A stretch of 64,000 nt of DNA from Labilithrix sp. (lineage in GTDB: Bacteria > Myxococcota_A > Polyangia > Polyangiales > Polyangiaceae). The position numbers and the translations under genes were made by a program. Location of the stretch: contig JAHBWA010000039.1 in assembly GCA_019637195.1 (NCBI GenBank), positions 1 through 64,000 on the forward strand. Reading direction: 5' to 3'. Positions 1-8,251 of this stretch are shown here, in pieces; within the stretch, counting starts at the first letter, position 1; every line of letters starts with the position of its first letter. The notes beneath the pieces are model-generated. The model was not told the DNA's origin, ran no database searches, and worked only from the letters and a program-made list of their open reading frames with translations.

Positions 1-645
1 GACGACGGCGACGGGATCGACCTCGACGCCATCCGCCGCCGCGCGGAGACCCTCGGGCTCCTCTCGCCGGAGGACGCCCTGGCCGCCCCGGACTCGACGC
101 TGCTCGACCTCGCCTTCGCGCCCGGCTTCTCGGTGCGCGAGTCGGTGAGCACCATCTCCGGGCGCGGCATCGGCCTCGACGCCGTGCGCGCGACCATCGA
201 GCGGCTCGGCGGGACGATCGCGCTCGAGTCGAAGCGCCAGGTCGGCGTCACCGTGACGCTCCGGCTGCCGCAGTCGCGCCGCATCGTCGAGGTGCACCGC
301 CTGCCGTCGACGCAGCCGGGCCTGGTCTTCGCGGTGCCGACCACGTGGACCGTGCGGACCGAGCGTCGCCCGGACGCGCTCGATCCCGCCGCCGTGATGG
401 GCCTCGGCCGCACGCACACGGGCCACGCCTCCACGACGCTCACGTACCTCGTGCTCTCGCGCGACGGCGACGACTACCCGATCGTCGTCGGTGGCTCGGT
501 CTCGCGGGTCGGCGCGGCGCGGCTCTGCCCGACCTCCCCCGACGACGGTCTCGAGGTCGTCACGATCGACAACGAGCCCGTCATTCTCATTCGCCCCGAC
601 ACGTTCTTCCCGCCCGCCAGCAGCCGCCGCCCCGGCCCGAGCTGA
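1..645 (+). CDS. cheA: Chemotaxis histidine kinase CheA, C-terminal part (5' truncated by window edge)
   Basis: The open frame enters from the left edge and gives 214 residues. It begins inside the CheA-type ATPase domain: the G1 box DDGDGID is at residues 1-7, an F-box-like FAPGFS near residue 40, and the G2 box GRGIGLDAV near residues 51-59. From about residue 85 to the end it looks like the CheW-like regulatory domain that couples CheA to chemoreceptors and CheW. CheA autophosphorylates on a His in its N-terminal HPt domain and passes phosphate to CheY/CheB; the HPt, dimerisation and N-box segments lie outside the window. The family assignment is firm from G1/F/G2 spacing. Which chemosensory system it serves (gliding motility or another output) cannot be told here. 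Confidence 0.9.
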   Translation, partial: DDGDGIDLDAIRRRAETLGLLSPEDALAAPDSTLLDLAFAPGFSVRESVSTISGRGIGLDAVRATIERLGGTIALESKRQVGVTVTLRLPQSRRIVEVHRLPSTQPGLVFAVPTTWTVRTERRPDALDPAAVMGLGRTHTGHASTTLTYLVLSRDGDDYPIVVGGSVSRVGAARLCPTSPDDGLEVVTIDNEPVILIRPDTFFPPASSRRPGPS

Positions 646-698
646 CGCCCGGGGCGCATCACCTCGCCTCGCCGCCGCGCCCCGACGCTCGGAGCGCG

Positions 699-1058
699 TC
701 AGAACACGTACGGGTTCGCGCCCGGCGTGACGAGCTTCGCGGCGTGGCCCTGGAGGCGGAAGGAGCTGCCGCCGTGCTCGATGTGGACGCGCACCTCTTC
801 CGTGCGCGAGACCTTCTCGTGCGGGCCGAGCATGACGATGACGCGCTCGGGCGAGTCGGGGACCACGTCGAGCCCGACGAGGTGGCTCGCCGCGTCGAGG
901 AGGAGCCGGGCCGGGAGATCGCCGTGGAGGTTCGGTCGAGTCGGCTCGGTCACGACGACCACGGTCGCGGTCGCGGGATCGTTCGCGTAGCTGGAGGCGG
1001 GCTGCTCGGGGAGCATGTCCGCATCGTAGGCAGCCTGCGGCCCGCGCGCCACGGTCAC
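699..1058 (-). CDS. Small conserved-looking hypothetical protein downstream of photolyase
   Basis: A 119-residue product, or 105 residues if the internal ATG at 1016 is used; the upstream start is GTG. It lies 36 bp after the photolyase stop on the same strand, so probably co-transcribed. The sequence is soluble with no signal peptide or TM segment. It has a stretch of beta-strand-like hydrophobics (TVVVV near residue 34, RVIVML near residue 71) and a C-terminal half with alternating charged residues. I do not recognise the family. The codon pattern (G/C at third positions throughout) matches neighbouring genes, supporting coding. Confidence 0.55.
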   Translation of the reverse strand: MTVARGPQAAYDADMLPEQPASSYANDPATATVVVVTEPTRPNLHGDLPARLLLDAASHLVGLDVVPDSPERVIVMLGPHEKVSRTEEVRVHIEHGGSSFRLQGHAAKLVTPGANPYVF

Positions 1059-1094
1059 GTCGGAGCTTCGTCGCCGCCGCCCGCGGCCCTTCGA

Positions 1095-2519
1095 TCAGCC
1101 GAGGTGCCCCTTGGCGGTCGCGAGGAAGCGCTGGCGGGCGAAGGCGTGATCGACGATCGGCCGCGGATACGTCTCGCCGAGCACGATCCCGGCGCGCGCG
1201 AGCTCGGCCGCGGGCGCCTCCCACGGCTGGTGGATCCAACGATCGCCGAGGTTCGCGAGCTCCGGGAGCCACCTCCGCACGTACGCGCCGCGCGCGTCGA
1301 ATTTCGCGCCCTGGAGGACGGGGTTGAACACGCGGAACCACGGCTGCGCATCGACGCCGCAGCCGGTGGACCACTGCCAGCCGAGATCGTTGGCGGCCCA
1401 GTCGCCGTCCGTGAGGAAGCGCATGAAGTGCTCCTCGCCGCGCCGGAAGTCGACGAGCAGATGCTTGGCGAGGAAGCTCGCCGTGATCATCCGCGCGCGG
1501 TTGTGCACGAAGCCCTCGGTGAGCAGCTGCCGCGCCGAGGCGTCGACGACGGGGTAGCCGGTCGTGCCGGAGACCCACGCGCGCCAGCCCGCCTCGTCCT
1601 CGCGCCAGGGGAACCCCTGCCACGCGGGCCGGAACGGCTCGCTGAGCACGTCCGGCCGGTGCTCGAGCACGTCGTAGGCGAACTCGCGCCACACGAGCTC
1701 GTTCAGGTACGCGCGGCGCGCCTTCGGGTGCTCGGCGAGCGCCTCCTTCGCGTGACCGAAGACGGCGCGCGCGCTGATCGTCCCGAACTTGAGGTCCTGC
1801 GAGACGCGGCTCGTCCCGGCCTCGCCCATGAGGTCGCGGCCTACGTCGTAGCGCGCGCCCGGACCGCGGAGAAACGCGCGGAGGCGGGCTCGGGCCGCGG
1901 CCTCGCCGCCCCGGACGATCCGCGGGTTCGGCGTGATGCCGAGGTCCTCGGGGACGGGGACCGCGACCTCGCGCGCGACGACGGAACGCGGCAGCTTCGG
2001 GACCGGCGGCAACGAGCGCGGCGCGCGACGCGGCGCCCCGACGACGACGTCCTTGGCGAACGCGTTCGCGAACGGCGTGAACACGGCGAACGGCGTCCCG
2101 GAGCCGGTGAGCAGCTTGCCCGGCGTGGCGAGGGTCTCGCCGTCGTAGAGATCGAACGGGATCTCGGCGAGGGCCTTCGTCACCCGTCGATCGCGCTCCT
2201 TGCCCACCGGCTCCGTCCAGCGGTAGCCGACGACGCGATCGACGCCGAGCTCGCGGGCGAGCGCGGGGACGACCTCCGTGCTCTTGCCGCCGACCACGAC
2301 GAGGCGCGAGCCGAGCTTCTCGATCGACCGCGCCAGCTCCGCGAGCGACTCGACCAGGTACTGCATCCGATGCGGGATCTCTCGCGCGCGCTCGGGCGCG
2401 AAGAAGTAGGGATCGAGGACGAACAGCGGGATCGTCTCGCCGGCCGCGGCCGCATCGGCGAGCGGCGCGTGATCGGCGACGCGCAGGTCCTTGCCCCGAA
2501 ACCAGACGAGCGTGCGCAT
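1095..2519 (-). CDS. phrB: Deoxyribodipyrimidine photolyase (class I CPD photolyase/cryptochrome family)
   Basis: 474 residues, normal length for class I photolyases. It uses FADH- and blue light to split UV-induced cyclobutane pyrimidine dimers. The N-terminal alpha/beta antenna domain begins VWFRGKDLRVADH, the usual WFR.DLR..D signature. The FAD-binding helical domain follows from about residue 200: a LVWREFAYDVL segment, an N-H-R-A-R-M motif near residue 340, and the D..A.N.GWQW...G.D..P.FR.FNP block that contacts FAD and DNA. ATG start at 2519 immediately precedes the conserved strand. The gene is divergent from the next gene, and the 320-bp gap between them carries repeated TCTCCACA boxes. 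Cryptochrome function instead of repair is possible but less likely. Confidence 0.93.
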   Translation of the reverse strand: MRTLVWFRGKDLRVADHAPLADAAAAGETIPLFVLDPYFFAPERAREIPHRMQYLVESLAELARSIEKLGSRLVVVGGKSTEVVPALARELGVDRVVGYRWTEPVGKERDRRVTKALAEIPFDLYDGETLATPGKLLTGSGTPFAVFTPFANAFAKDVVVGAPRRAPRSLPPVPKLPRSVVAREVAVPVPEDLGITPNPRIVRGGEAAARARLRAFLRGPGARYDVGRDLMGEAGTSRVSQDLKFGTISARAVFGHAKEALAEHPKARRAYLNELVWREFAYDVLEHRPDVLSEPFRPAWQGFPWREDEAGWRAWVSGTTGYPVVDASARQLLTEGFVHNRARMITASFLAKHLLVDFRRGEEHFMRFLTDGDWAANDLGWQWSTGCGVDAQPWFRVFNPVLQGAKFDARGAYVRRWLPELANLGDRWIHQPWEAPAAELARAGIVLGETYPRPIVDHAFARQRFLATAKGHLG

Positions 2520-2839
2520 GGCGGTCGAACGTTACTACTCTGCCTTCGACGCGCGCCCTGCGATCGTCCCCGCCAGCGAGCCGACGAGCCGCGATCTCGG
2601 TCCTCGAGCCGGCGCGCCGCGGATCGGAGGCCGCTTTCTTTCGGGTGTGGAGAGATTTCTCTCTCCACACCCGACGTCGCGCGCGCGCGCGCTCCTCGGC
2701 CGGCGCTTCGCCGGCGCGCCCGCCCGAGCCGCGACGCTTCTCCACAAGGCCTGCACACCGGCTCCGCGAAGCTCTCCACAGCTTGTCCCGCCGCGGTGGC
2801 TTGCGCGCGCGGCGAGCGGCCCGTAGAGCGCGGGGCACC
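2520..2839. promoter_or_regulatory. Divergent control region with four TCTCCACA boxes and a long hairpin
   Basis: This 320-bp gap separates photolyase (minus) from the next gene (plus) and holds no convincing ORF. A perfect 15-bp inverted repeat with a 4-nt loop lies at 2641-2674 (arms 2641-2655 and 2660-2674). The 8-mer TCTCCACA occurs at 2662-2669, 2739-2746 and 2773-2780, and inverted (TGTGGAGA) at 2647-2654; two of the four are inside the hairpin arms. No T-run follows the hairpin on either strand, and the flanking genes diverge, so it is not an obvious terminator. The boxes resemble relaxed DnaA boxes (TTATCCACA; the 2738-2746 copy is TTCTCCACA, one mismatch). Operator or DnaA-binding cluster is inference. 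Confidence 0.55.
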
Positions 2840-3481
2840 ATGGAGCAGACGAACGTCGATCGCGCCCTCGCGGCGCTCGAAGAGCAGCACGCCGACGATC
2901 CCCCGCGCGCGAGCGCGCTCCGTCTCACGCGCCGCTTCAAGTCGAGCTGGCTCGAGCTCGGCGAGGCGCTCACCGAGGTGAAGCGCGACAAGTCGTGGGA
3001 GCGATGGGGCTACGACTCGTTCGAGACGTACACGAAGTCCGAGCTCAAGCTCCGCGCGGACACGGTCGAGAAGCTGACGGGCAGCTACATGTTCCTCCAC
3101 AAGCGCGCCCCCGAGGTGCTCCGGCGCGACCCGCTCGAGGCGCTCCCGAGCTACCAGGCGATCGACTACCTGCGGCGCGTCGAGGAGAAGGCCGCCGAGG
3201 ATCACACGATCCCCGAGGAGACGCTCGTCGACGTGCGCAAGCAGATCCTCGACGACGGCGTCCCCATCACGAAGGTCGCGCGCCTCTACAACGACACGCT
3301 CTTCCCGCTGAGCGACGCGGCCAAGCGCGAGTCGAACCGGAAGGCGCTCAAGTCCACGGCGACCAAGCTTCGCGATCTGCTCGCCGACTCGTCGGCGATC
3401 CCGACGCGTCTCGCGGGATCGCTCGGCGACGCCCTCGACGAGCTGCTCGCCGAGCTGAGCGCCGAGGCGAAGGCGGCCTGA
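2840..3481 (+). CDS. Conserved hypothetical alpha-helical protein
   Basis: 213 residues from the ATG at 2840; a longer in-frame extension upstream runs through the repeat region and is rejected. The protein is highly charged and helical with no signal or TM segment. Around residues 30-75 it has a helix-rich segment (LGEALTEV, W.RWGYDSFE.Y) that resembles DNA-binding or KorB/ParB-associated helical modules such as DUF3102-like proteins, but I cannot assign a family. The N-terminal tail is acidic and Ala-rich. The gene follows a control region with repeated TCTCCACA boxes and is divergent from photolyase. A nucleoid or regulatory role is only a guess from charge and context. Confidence 0.75.
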   Translation: MEQTNVDRALAALEEQHADDPPRASALRLTRRFKSSWLELGEALTEVKRDKSWERWGYDSFETYTKSELKLRADTVEKLTGSYMFLHKRAPEVLRRDPLEALPSYQAIDYLRRVEEKAAEDHTIPEETLVDVRKQILDDGVPITKVARLYNDTLFPLSDAAKRESNRKALKSTATKLRDLLADSSAIPTRLAGSLGDALDELLAELSAEAKAA

Positions 3482-3565
3482 ACGCCGAGCCGCGCCCGCG
3501 GCGCGTGACGTCCCGCGCGGTCTGCGGACCTTCCCCGCACCCTGCCCGCCGCGCCTCGCGCCTGG

Positions 3566-3574
3566 TGCTATGCT
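3566..3574 (+). promoter_or_regulatory. Extended -10-like element TGCTATGCT
   Basis: TG-C-TATGCT matches an extended -10 (TGnTANNNT). The hexamer ends 7 nt before the ATG at 3582, so transcription would start at or within a few bases of the start codon. Confidence 0.45.
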
Positions 3575-3581
3575 CGAGGGG

Positions 3582-4466
3582 ATGCGTCGGCTTTGCGCGC
3601 TCAGCCTCGCGCTCGCGTGCTCGTGCGCCGCGCTGACGGGCCTCGACGATCTCTCCGTCGACGACGCGCCGCTCGATCCCGGCGACGCAGGCGGAGGAGC
3701 GAGCGACGGCGGCGCGGGGCCCGGACGAGACTCCGCGCCGAGCGAGCCGGCCGACGCCCGCCCGCCGAGCGACGCGCGCGGCGACCAGCCGGACGTCGCC
3801 CCCGCGCCGCTCTGCCCTCGCGACGGCGGCCTCGAGGCGCCGCTCGATCCGCGGTGGGCGCTTCGCGGCTCCGCGTCCGGGCCTGTCGCCCTCGGCGTCC
3901 AGCTGACCCCCAACGCGCCGACGCAGGCGGGCGCGCTCTTCTGGAACGTGCCGCTACCCTTCGCGCGCTTCGACACGGAGGTCACCCTCCGCATCGTGGC
4001 TCCTCAAGCGCCCGCCGCCGACGGGATCGGCTTCGCCTGGCTCGACGCCCCGAGCGTGCCGGCGACCCTCTCGGGCGGGGGCACCTCGTTCGGTCTGAGC
4101 GGCACGAAGGGCTTCGCCGTGATCGTCGACACGTACCGCAACGGCGACCTCGGCGATCCCGCCGTACCGTTCGTCGCGGTTCGGCGCGTGGACACGATGA
4201 CGACGCTCCGTGCCTCGCGGCGCATCATCCGGCTCGCCGACGGTCAGCCGCACACGCTCCAGGCTTCCGTGAAGGACGGGGCGGTCACGGTGCGCGTCGA
4301 CGGAGAGGTCGAGCTCGAGAGCGTGTCGCTCGGCTCCGGAGCGTCGAGCGGGTTCAGCGGCTACTTCGCGGCCGTGGCGGCCACCGGAGAGCACAGCGCC
4401 GCGCACTACGTATCGAACGTGGTCCTGCGCGCTGGCACGACGGGAGCGTGCGCCGTCACCGACTGA
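3582..4466 (+). CDS. Lipoprotein with legume-lectin-like (concanavalin A fold) domain
   Basis: 294 residues from the ATG at 3582. A lipoprotein signal ends in L-A-L-A-C, followed by an Asp/Gly/Pro-rich linker of about 70 residues typical of myxobacterial surface lipoproteins. The C-terminal ~200 residues have the bacterial L-type lectin pattern: DGIGFAWLD, then GTKGFAVIVDTY.NG...P.VPFVAVRR and a final strand DG..HTLQASV. This fold binds carbohydrate in legume lectins and several bacterial surface proteins. The promoter-like TATGCT ends 7 nt before the start codon. Function is probably binding of extracellular or cell-surface sugar; the ligand is unknown. Confidence 0.72.
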   Translation: MRRLCALSLALACSCAALTGLDDLSVDDAPLDPGDAGGGASDGGAGPGRDSAPSEPADARPPSDARGDQPDVAPAPLCPRDGGLEAPLDPRWALRGSASGPVALGVQLTPNAPTQAGALFWNVPLPFARFDTEVTLRIVAPQAPAADGIGFAWLDAPSVPATLSGGGTSFGLSGTKGFAVIVDTYRNGDLGDPAVPFVAVRRVDTMTTLRASRRIIRLADGQPHTLQASVKDGAVTVRVDGEVELESVSLGSGASSGFSGYFAAVAATGEHSAAHYVSNVVLRAGTTGACAVTD

Positions 4467-4515
4467 GAGCCCCGTCACGTCGGCGCGAGGCGCGGCGCGC
4501 CCACGCTTCGGGCGC

Positions 4516-4833
4516 TCAGCGCGCCACGAACAGCGTCGCGACCACGGTCACCAGCACGAGCAAGACGGCGCCGCCCGCGAGCGCCGCGATGCGCATGCCC
4601 CGGCCGGTCGCGGGCGCCGGCGCCGCGAACGCCGGCGGCGTGCTCGGGCGCCACGGCTGAGAGGCGGTGTCGTGCGCGGGCGGCGGGCTCGAGCGGATCC
4701 GCCGTCCGGACCCCTCGTCGAAGCCGGCGTCTTGCTCCTGGAGCAACAGCTCGGCGGCGATCGAGGACATCGACTCGACCTTGCGGGTCGGGTTGTCGTG
4801 CGGGTCCCCGGGCAGGCGCTTCCTGGCGTTCAT
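4516..4833 (-). CDS. Small tail-anchored membrane protein, unknown function
   Basis: 105 residues from the ATG at 4833; an in-frame GTG at 4842 would add three. The N-terminal 75 residues are hydrophilic, acidic and Pro-rich. The C-terminal 22 residues are one hydrophobic helix (ALAGGAVLLVLV...) ending in a short FVAR tail, so it is likely tail-anchored in the inner membrane with the N-terminus in the cytoplasm. A TAGAGT hexamer lies at 4846-4851 upstream on the minus strand. I do not recognise a family. Confidence 0.6.
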   Translation of the reverse strand: MNARKRLPGDPHDNPTRKVESMSSIAAELLLQEQDAGFDEGSGRRIRSSPPPAHDTASQPWRPSTPPAFAAPAPATGRGMRIAALAGGAVLLVLVTVVATLFVAR

Positions 4834-4967
4834 CGACCGCACTGAACTCTACACGACGCGCGCGACAAACCGAGGGCGAATGAGCGCGACCGCGCAAGTC
4901 CAGCGTCGCTGGACGGCCCGCCGCCCCCGCGCCGCCGCACCGCGAAGCACCTACGTGTAGAGAACGG

Positions 4968-6770
4968 TCAGGGAGTCGCCAGCTCGAAGACGCTGATCGA
5001 CGTCGGCGGGAGCTTCGCCTTGATGCTCGTCCCCTCGATTTTCGCGTCGCCGCCCGTCAGCCCGGTGGGCGCGCCGGTATAGACGAACGAGCGGAGCCCC
5101 GCCGGCGCCGCGCAGCCGTCGAGCGCGATGCTCGCGTCGAACGGGCGATCGGCGCTGAAGTTGATCGCGACGAGCACCCACTTCTTGCCGCTCTCGTCGC
5201 GCGACGCATAGAGCGACGTGCCGCTCGGCGAGCTCGACGGGACGATCGTGTCGAAGAAGCGGCCGCCCTCGCCGTCGTAGTTGCGGTAGGCGCGGAACGC
5301 CCAGTACGCCGGTTTCGGCTTCTTGGGGTACGTCCAGTAGAACGCGTGGCTCACGCCGTGGAGGGCGAAGCGACCGAGGGCCTCGGCGAGGGCGACCGCG
5401 CCCGCGGGGTGATGCTCGGCGCCGAAGTTGTACTCGCCGATCTGGAAGCCGAGCCCGGGGTAGTTCTTCGCGATGAGCTCCTTCATCCGCGGGATCAGGT
5501 AGACGCGACCGTTCTCGTTGTCGTCGACCTTCTGCTCGCCGATCCAGGACTCGTCGACGTACTCGCGATCCCACAGCGAGCGCGTCGTCCGGTAGCGGAG
5601 GTCGTTCGTCGCGCGATCGGTGTTGCCGCCGCCGTCGCCGCCCTCCTCGTCGCCGTGCTGCACGCCGTCGGCCTGCGGGTAGATGTGGACGTCGAGCACG
5701 TCGAGCACGCGCACCCCGGTCTTCTTCTCGTGCTCGTGGAGCTTCTTCAGGTACCACGCGAGCAGCGGCTCGTCGCCGTGCGCGCGGCGGTCGGGCTTCA
5801 GGCGGAAGCCCGCCTTCGCGTCCTTGCCGCTGTAGAAGTAGCCGGGCCAGCCCCACTCGGCGGGCCCCGCGATGATCGCCTCGGGGTCGGCCTTCCGCAC
5901 CGCCGTGCCGAACGCGATCGTCTTCTCGAGCAGCTCGTCGTACGTCATCCCCTCGGGGTGGACGTCACGATGGGTCGAGTCCCAGAGGGCGGGCTCGTTG
6001 TCGAGGATGTACTGGTAGACGACGCGCTTGCCGCGCTTCTGATCGGCGCTCTTGATCTGGGCGACCCAGGCGCCGACGTCCTCCGGCGTGATCCGCGTCT
6101 GCCACGCCGACGGATCCTTCGGCGGCTCGAGCAGCGTCTTGCCGTCGGGTTTCTTGCCGTTGCCGCAGTGAGCGCGGTGCGGATCGGTCTTGTGCTGGTC
6201 GGGGAAGAGCTTCGTCGAGAACGCGCAGCTCTCGGTGTCCTTCGCGACCCACCCCATCATCGGGATCGTGATCGCGGCGCGCCCGCCCTTGTCCGCGGCC
6301 TTGTGGACGAACTTCTCCCAGGAGTCGATCTCGATGTTCTCCCAGAACCAGTCGTTGGCGGTGCTCCAGGCGTTGCCGAGCTTCGGGTTGTAGCGCGACG
6401 TCGTGTTGCCGCCCCATCGATGCGCGGTGGCGCCGATGTCCTTGTCCGTGTCGGCCCACGCGATGCCGAAGATCGTCGGGCTGACCGGCTGCCCCGCGCT
6501 CTTGCACGTGACCGCCATCGGGGTCGACGCCTTGAGCTTGCCCGACTTCGGGATGGGGCCGCCGACGAGCGCGGCGAGGTCCTCGGTGATGACGCCGGCC
6601 GACTGGATCTTGGTCCCGTCGGCCCCGACGATGACCGGACCGCTGACCGCCGCGTCGCCCGGGGTGGCCGGCGTCTTCGACTCCTTCTTGGTGCAGCTGT
6701 CGCAGCCGACGACGGCGAGAGCCGCGACGAGCGCGAGGGCGGAGGGGGCGGGATGAGGAGCTCTCGTCAA
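4968..6770 (-). CDS. Glycoside hydrolase family 44 lipoprotein (endoglucanase/mannanase type)
   Basis: 600 residues. The start chosen is TTG at 6770, which overlaps the stop of the upstream TolC gene by 4 bp and puts a clear lipoprotein signal (A-V-V-G-C, Cys23) at the N-terminus; the frame stays open far upstream, but only as a shadow of the TolC gene. GH44 hallmarks are visible: HRWGGN near residue 120, the acid/base motif L-D-N-E-P-A-L-W then THRDVHP near residue 256, and the nucleophile strand GEYNFG near residue 443. A C-terminal beta-sandwich of about 90 residues follows, as in GH44 enzymes. It would hydrolyse internal beta-1,4 bonds in cellulose, xyloglucan or mannan from the outer membrane surface. 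Confidence 0.88.
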   Translation of the reverse strand: MTRAPHPAPSALALVAALAVVGCDSCTKKESKTPATPGDAAVSGPVIVGADGTKIQSAGVITEDLAALVGGPIPKSGKLKASTPMAVTCKSAGQPVSPTIFGIAWADTDKDIGATAHRWGGNTTSRYNPKLGNAWSTANDWFWENIEIDSWEKFVHKAADKGGRAAITIPMMGWVAKDTESCAFSTKLFPDQHKTDPHRAHCGNGKKPDGKTLLEPPKDPSAWQTRITPEDVGAWVAQIKSADQKRGKRVVYQYILDNEPALWDSTHRDVHPEGMTYDELLEKTIAFGTAVRKADPEAIIAGPAEWGWPGYFYSGKDAKAGFRLKPDRRAHGDEPLLAWYLKKLHEHEKKTGVRVLDVLDVHIYPQADGVQHGDEEGGDGGGNTDRATNDLRYRTTRSLWDREYVDESWIGEQKVDDNENGRVYLIPRMKELIAKNYPGLGFQIGEYNFGAEHHPAGAVALAEALGRFALHGVSHAFYWTYPKKPKPAYWAFRAYRNYDGEGGRFFDTIVPSSSPSGTSLYASRDESGKKWVLVAINFSADRPFDASIALDGCAAPAGLRSFVYTGAPTGLTGGDAKIEGTSIKAKLPPTSISVFELATP

Positions 6771-8026
6771 GGCAGGTCTCCGGTGAAGTTCACGAGGTCG
6801 GCGTACGCGCGCCAGGACGCCTCGAGGAGATCGAGGCGGCGGGCCCGGGCGATCGCGAGATCCCGCCGTGCAAGCATCGCACGCGTCAGGTCGATCTTGC
6901 CCGCTCGAAAGCCGTCGACCGAGGCCTCCACGGCGCGCTCGAGCGCGGGGATGCCGTTCTTGTCGAGCTCGTCGAGCGCCTTCGTGACCGACTTGATCGC
7001 ATCTCGCGCGGCCCGGAGTCGCGCGTTGACGACACCACGGAAGAGCTCGAGCCGGCGCGCGGCGTTGGTCCGGCCCGCCTCGGCCCGCGCGATCTCGCCC
7101 TGGAACTTGCGGGTGACGGGCAGCGTGATGACCGCGCCGCCGCCGAAGCGCGCCTCGCCCTGGCTCCCGCGACCGGCCAGGACCTCGAACGACACCGCCG
7201 GGATCTTCTCGCGCTCGTAGCGCTCGATCGACGCGTCCCAGTAGGTCCGCTCCGCCGCGAGGCGCGAGACGACCGGCGCGCGATCCACGACGCGAGCCAC
7301 CTGCGCGTCGTCCCACGGACCGCGGAGCGGCGGCGGGAGCAGGCCCGCGTTCGGCGGCGGCTTGCCGGGATCGGGCAGCGCCGTGAGCTGGCCGAAGCGC
7401 GCCCGCGAGTTCGCGACGCGCAGCTCCGCCTCGGCCCGCGACTGCACCCAGCGCGCGACCTCCGCCTCGGCGATGCTCTTCTCGTAGAGCGTCGTGTCCT
7501 TCGCCTCGAAGCGCCCCTGGAAGTACTTGGCCTCCTCGCGCGCGGTGCTCTCGCCGCTCTCGGCCTCCCGCACGCGCGACGTGCTCACCACGTACTCGCC
7601 GTACGCCGCGACCACGTCGCCGGTCGCGATCGCGCGCGCGTCGACGAGGCCGATCTTCCTCCACTCGATGAGGCGCTCGGCCTCGTCGATGCGCTTGCCG
7701 CGCTGCCCGGCGACGTCGACCGGGAAGTACGTGAAGGTCAGCGCCTGGACCTGACGCCCCGCGCCCTCGTAGTTGGAGAACGGCCGGTCGACCTGGATGT
7801 CGGTGTACGGGTTGCCGAACGCGCTGGCGCGTGCGCCGGCGAGCTGACCGCGGGCGGCGCCGAGCTCGCCCTCGGCGTCGGCGACGACGACCGCTTGCGC
7901 GCGGGCGCGCTGGATGGCGATCTCCAGGGTCGGGAACTCCGCGCGCGCCGCGGGAGCGACGAGCGAGAGCGCACCGGCGACGAAGAAGCTCGTGAAGCGA
8001 CGGGAAACACGAAGAGCGTGCGTCAT
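6767..8026 (-). CDS. TolC/CzcC-family outer-membrane efflux protein
   Basis: 419 residues with a Sec signal peptide cleaved after A-A-R-A. Two repeats of long amphipathic helices, as in TolC, are visible: the first around residues 30-200 (LEIAIQRARAQA at the start), the second from about residue 235, with PGKPPPNAG marking the junction. No inner-membrane pump or membrane-fusion gene is nearby in the window. The gene is followed with a 4-bp overlap by a GH44 glycosidase lipoprotein, so the two are probably translated together. The RND or ABC partner is unknown. Confidence 0.85.
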   Translation of the reverse strand: MTHALRVSRRFTSFFVAGALSLVAPAARAEFPTLEIAIQRARAQAVVVADAEGELGAARGQLAGARASAFGNPYTDIQVDRPFSNYEGAGRQVQALTFTYFPVDVAGQRGKRIDEAERLIEWRKIGLVDARAIATGDVVAAYGEYVVSTSRVREAESGESTAREEAKYFQGRFEAKDTTLYEKSIAEAEVARWVQSRAEAELRVANSRARFGQLTALPDPGKPPPNAGLLPPPLRGPWDDAQVARVVDRAPVVSRLAAERTYWDASIERYEREKIPAVSFEVLAGRGSQGEARFGGGAVITLPVTRKFQGEIARAEAGRTNAARRLELFRGVVNARLRAARDAIKSVTKALDELDKNGIPALERAVEASVDGFRAGKIDLTRAMLARRDLAIARARRLDLLEASWRAYADLVNFTGDLP

Positions 8027-8251
8027 GATTCGGCGCCCACTCTATCTCAGGAGTCGCTGCTCCCGTGGGCCGCCCCGCAGGCCGTTGCAACAAACAACGC
8101 GCCGTATCCGCGCGTTCGCATCGTTGGATCTCCAACCGATGATCGACCCCCGCCGCGCGGCGTTCGAGCGGCCCCGCGACCGGAGGGGGCACGGACGCCG
8201 CGGGCCCATTTTTCCGTTGAGGCGAGCGCCCGGAGGCGCCATGGTCCGCCC

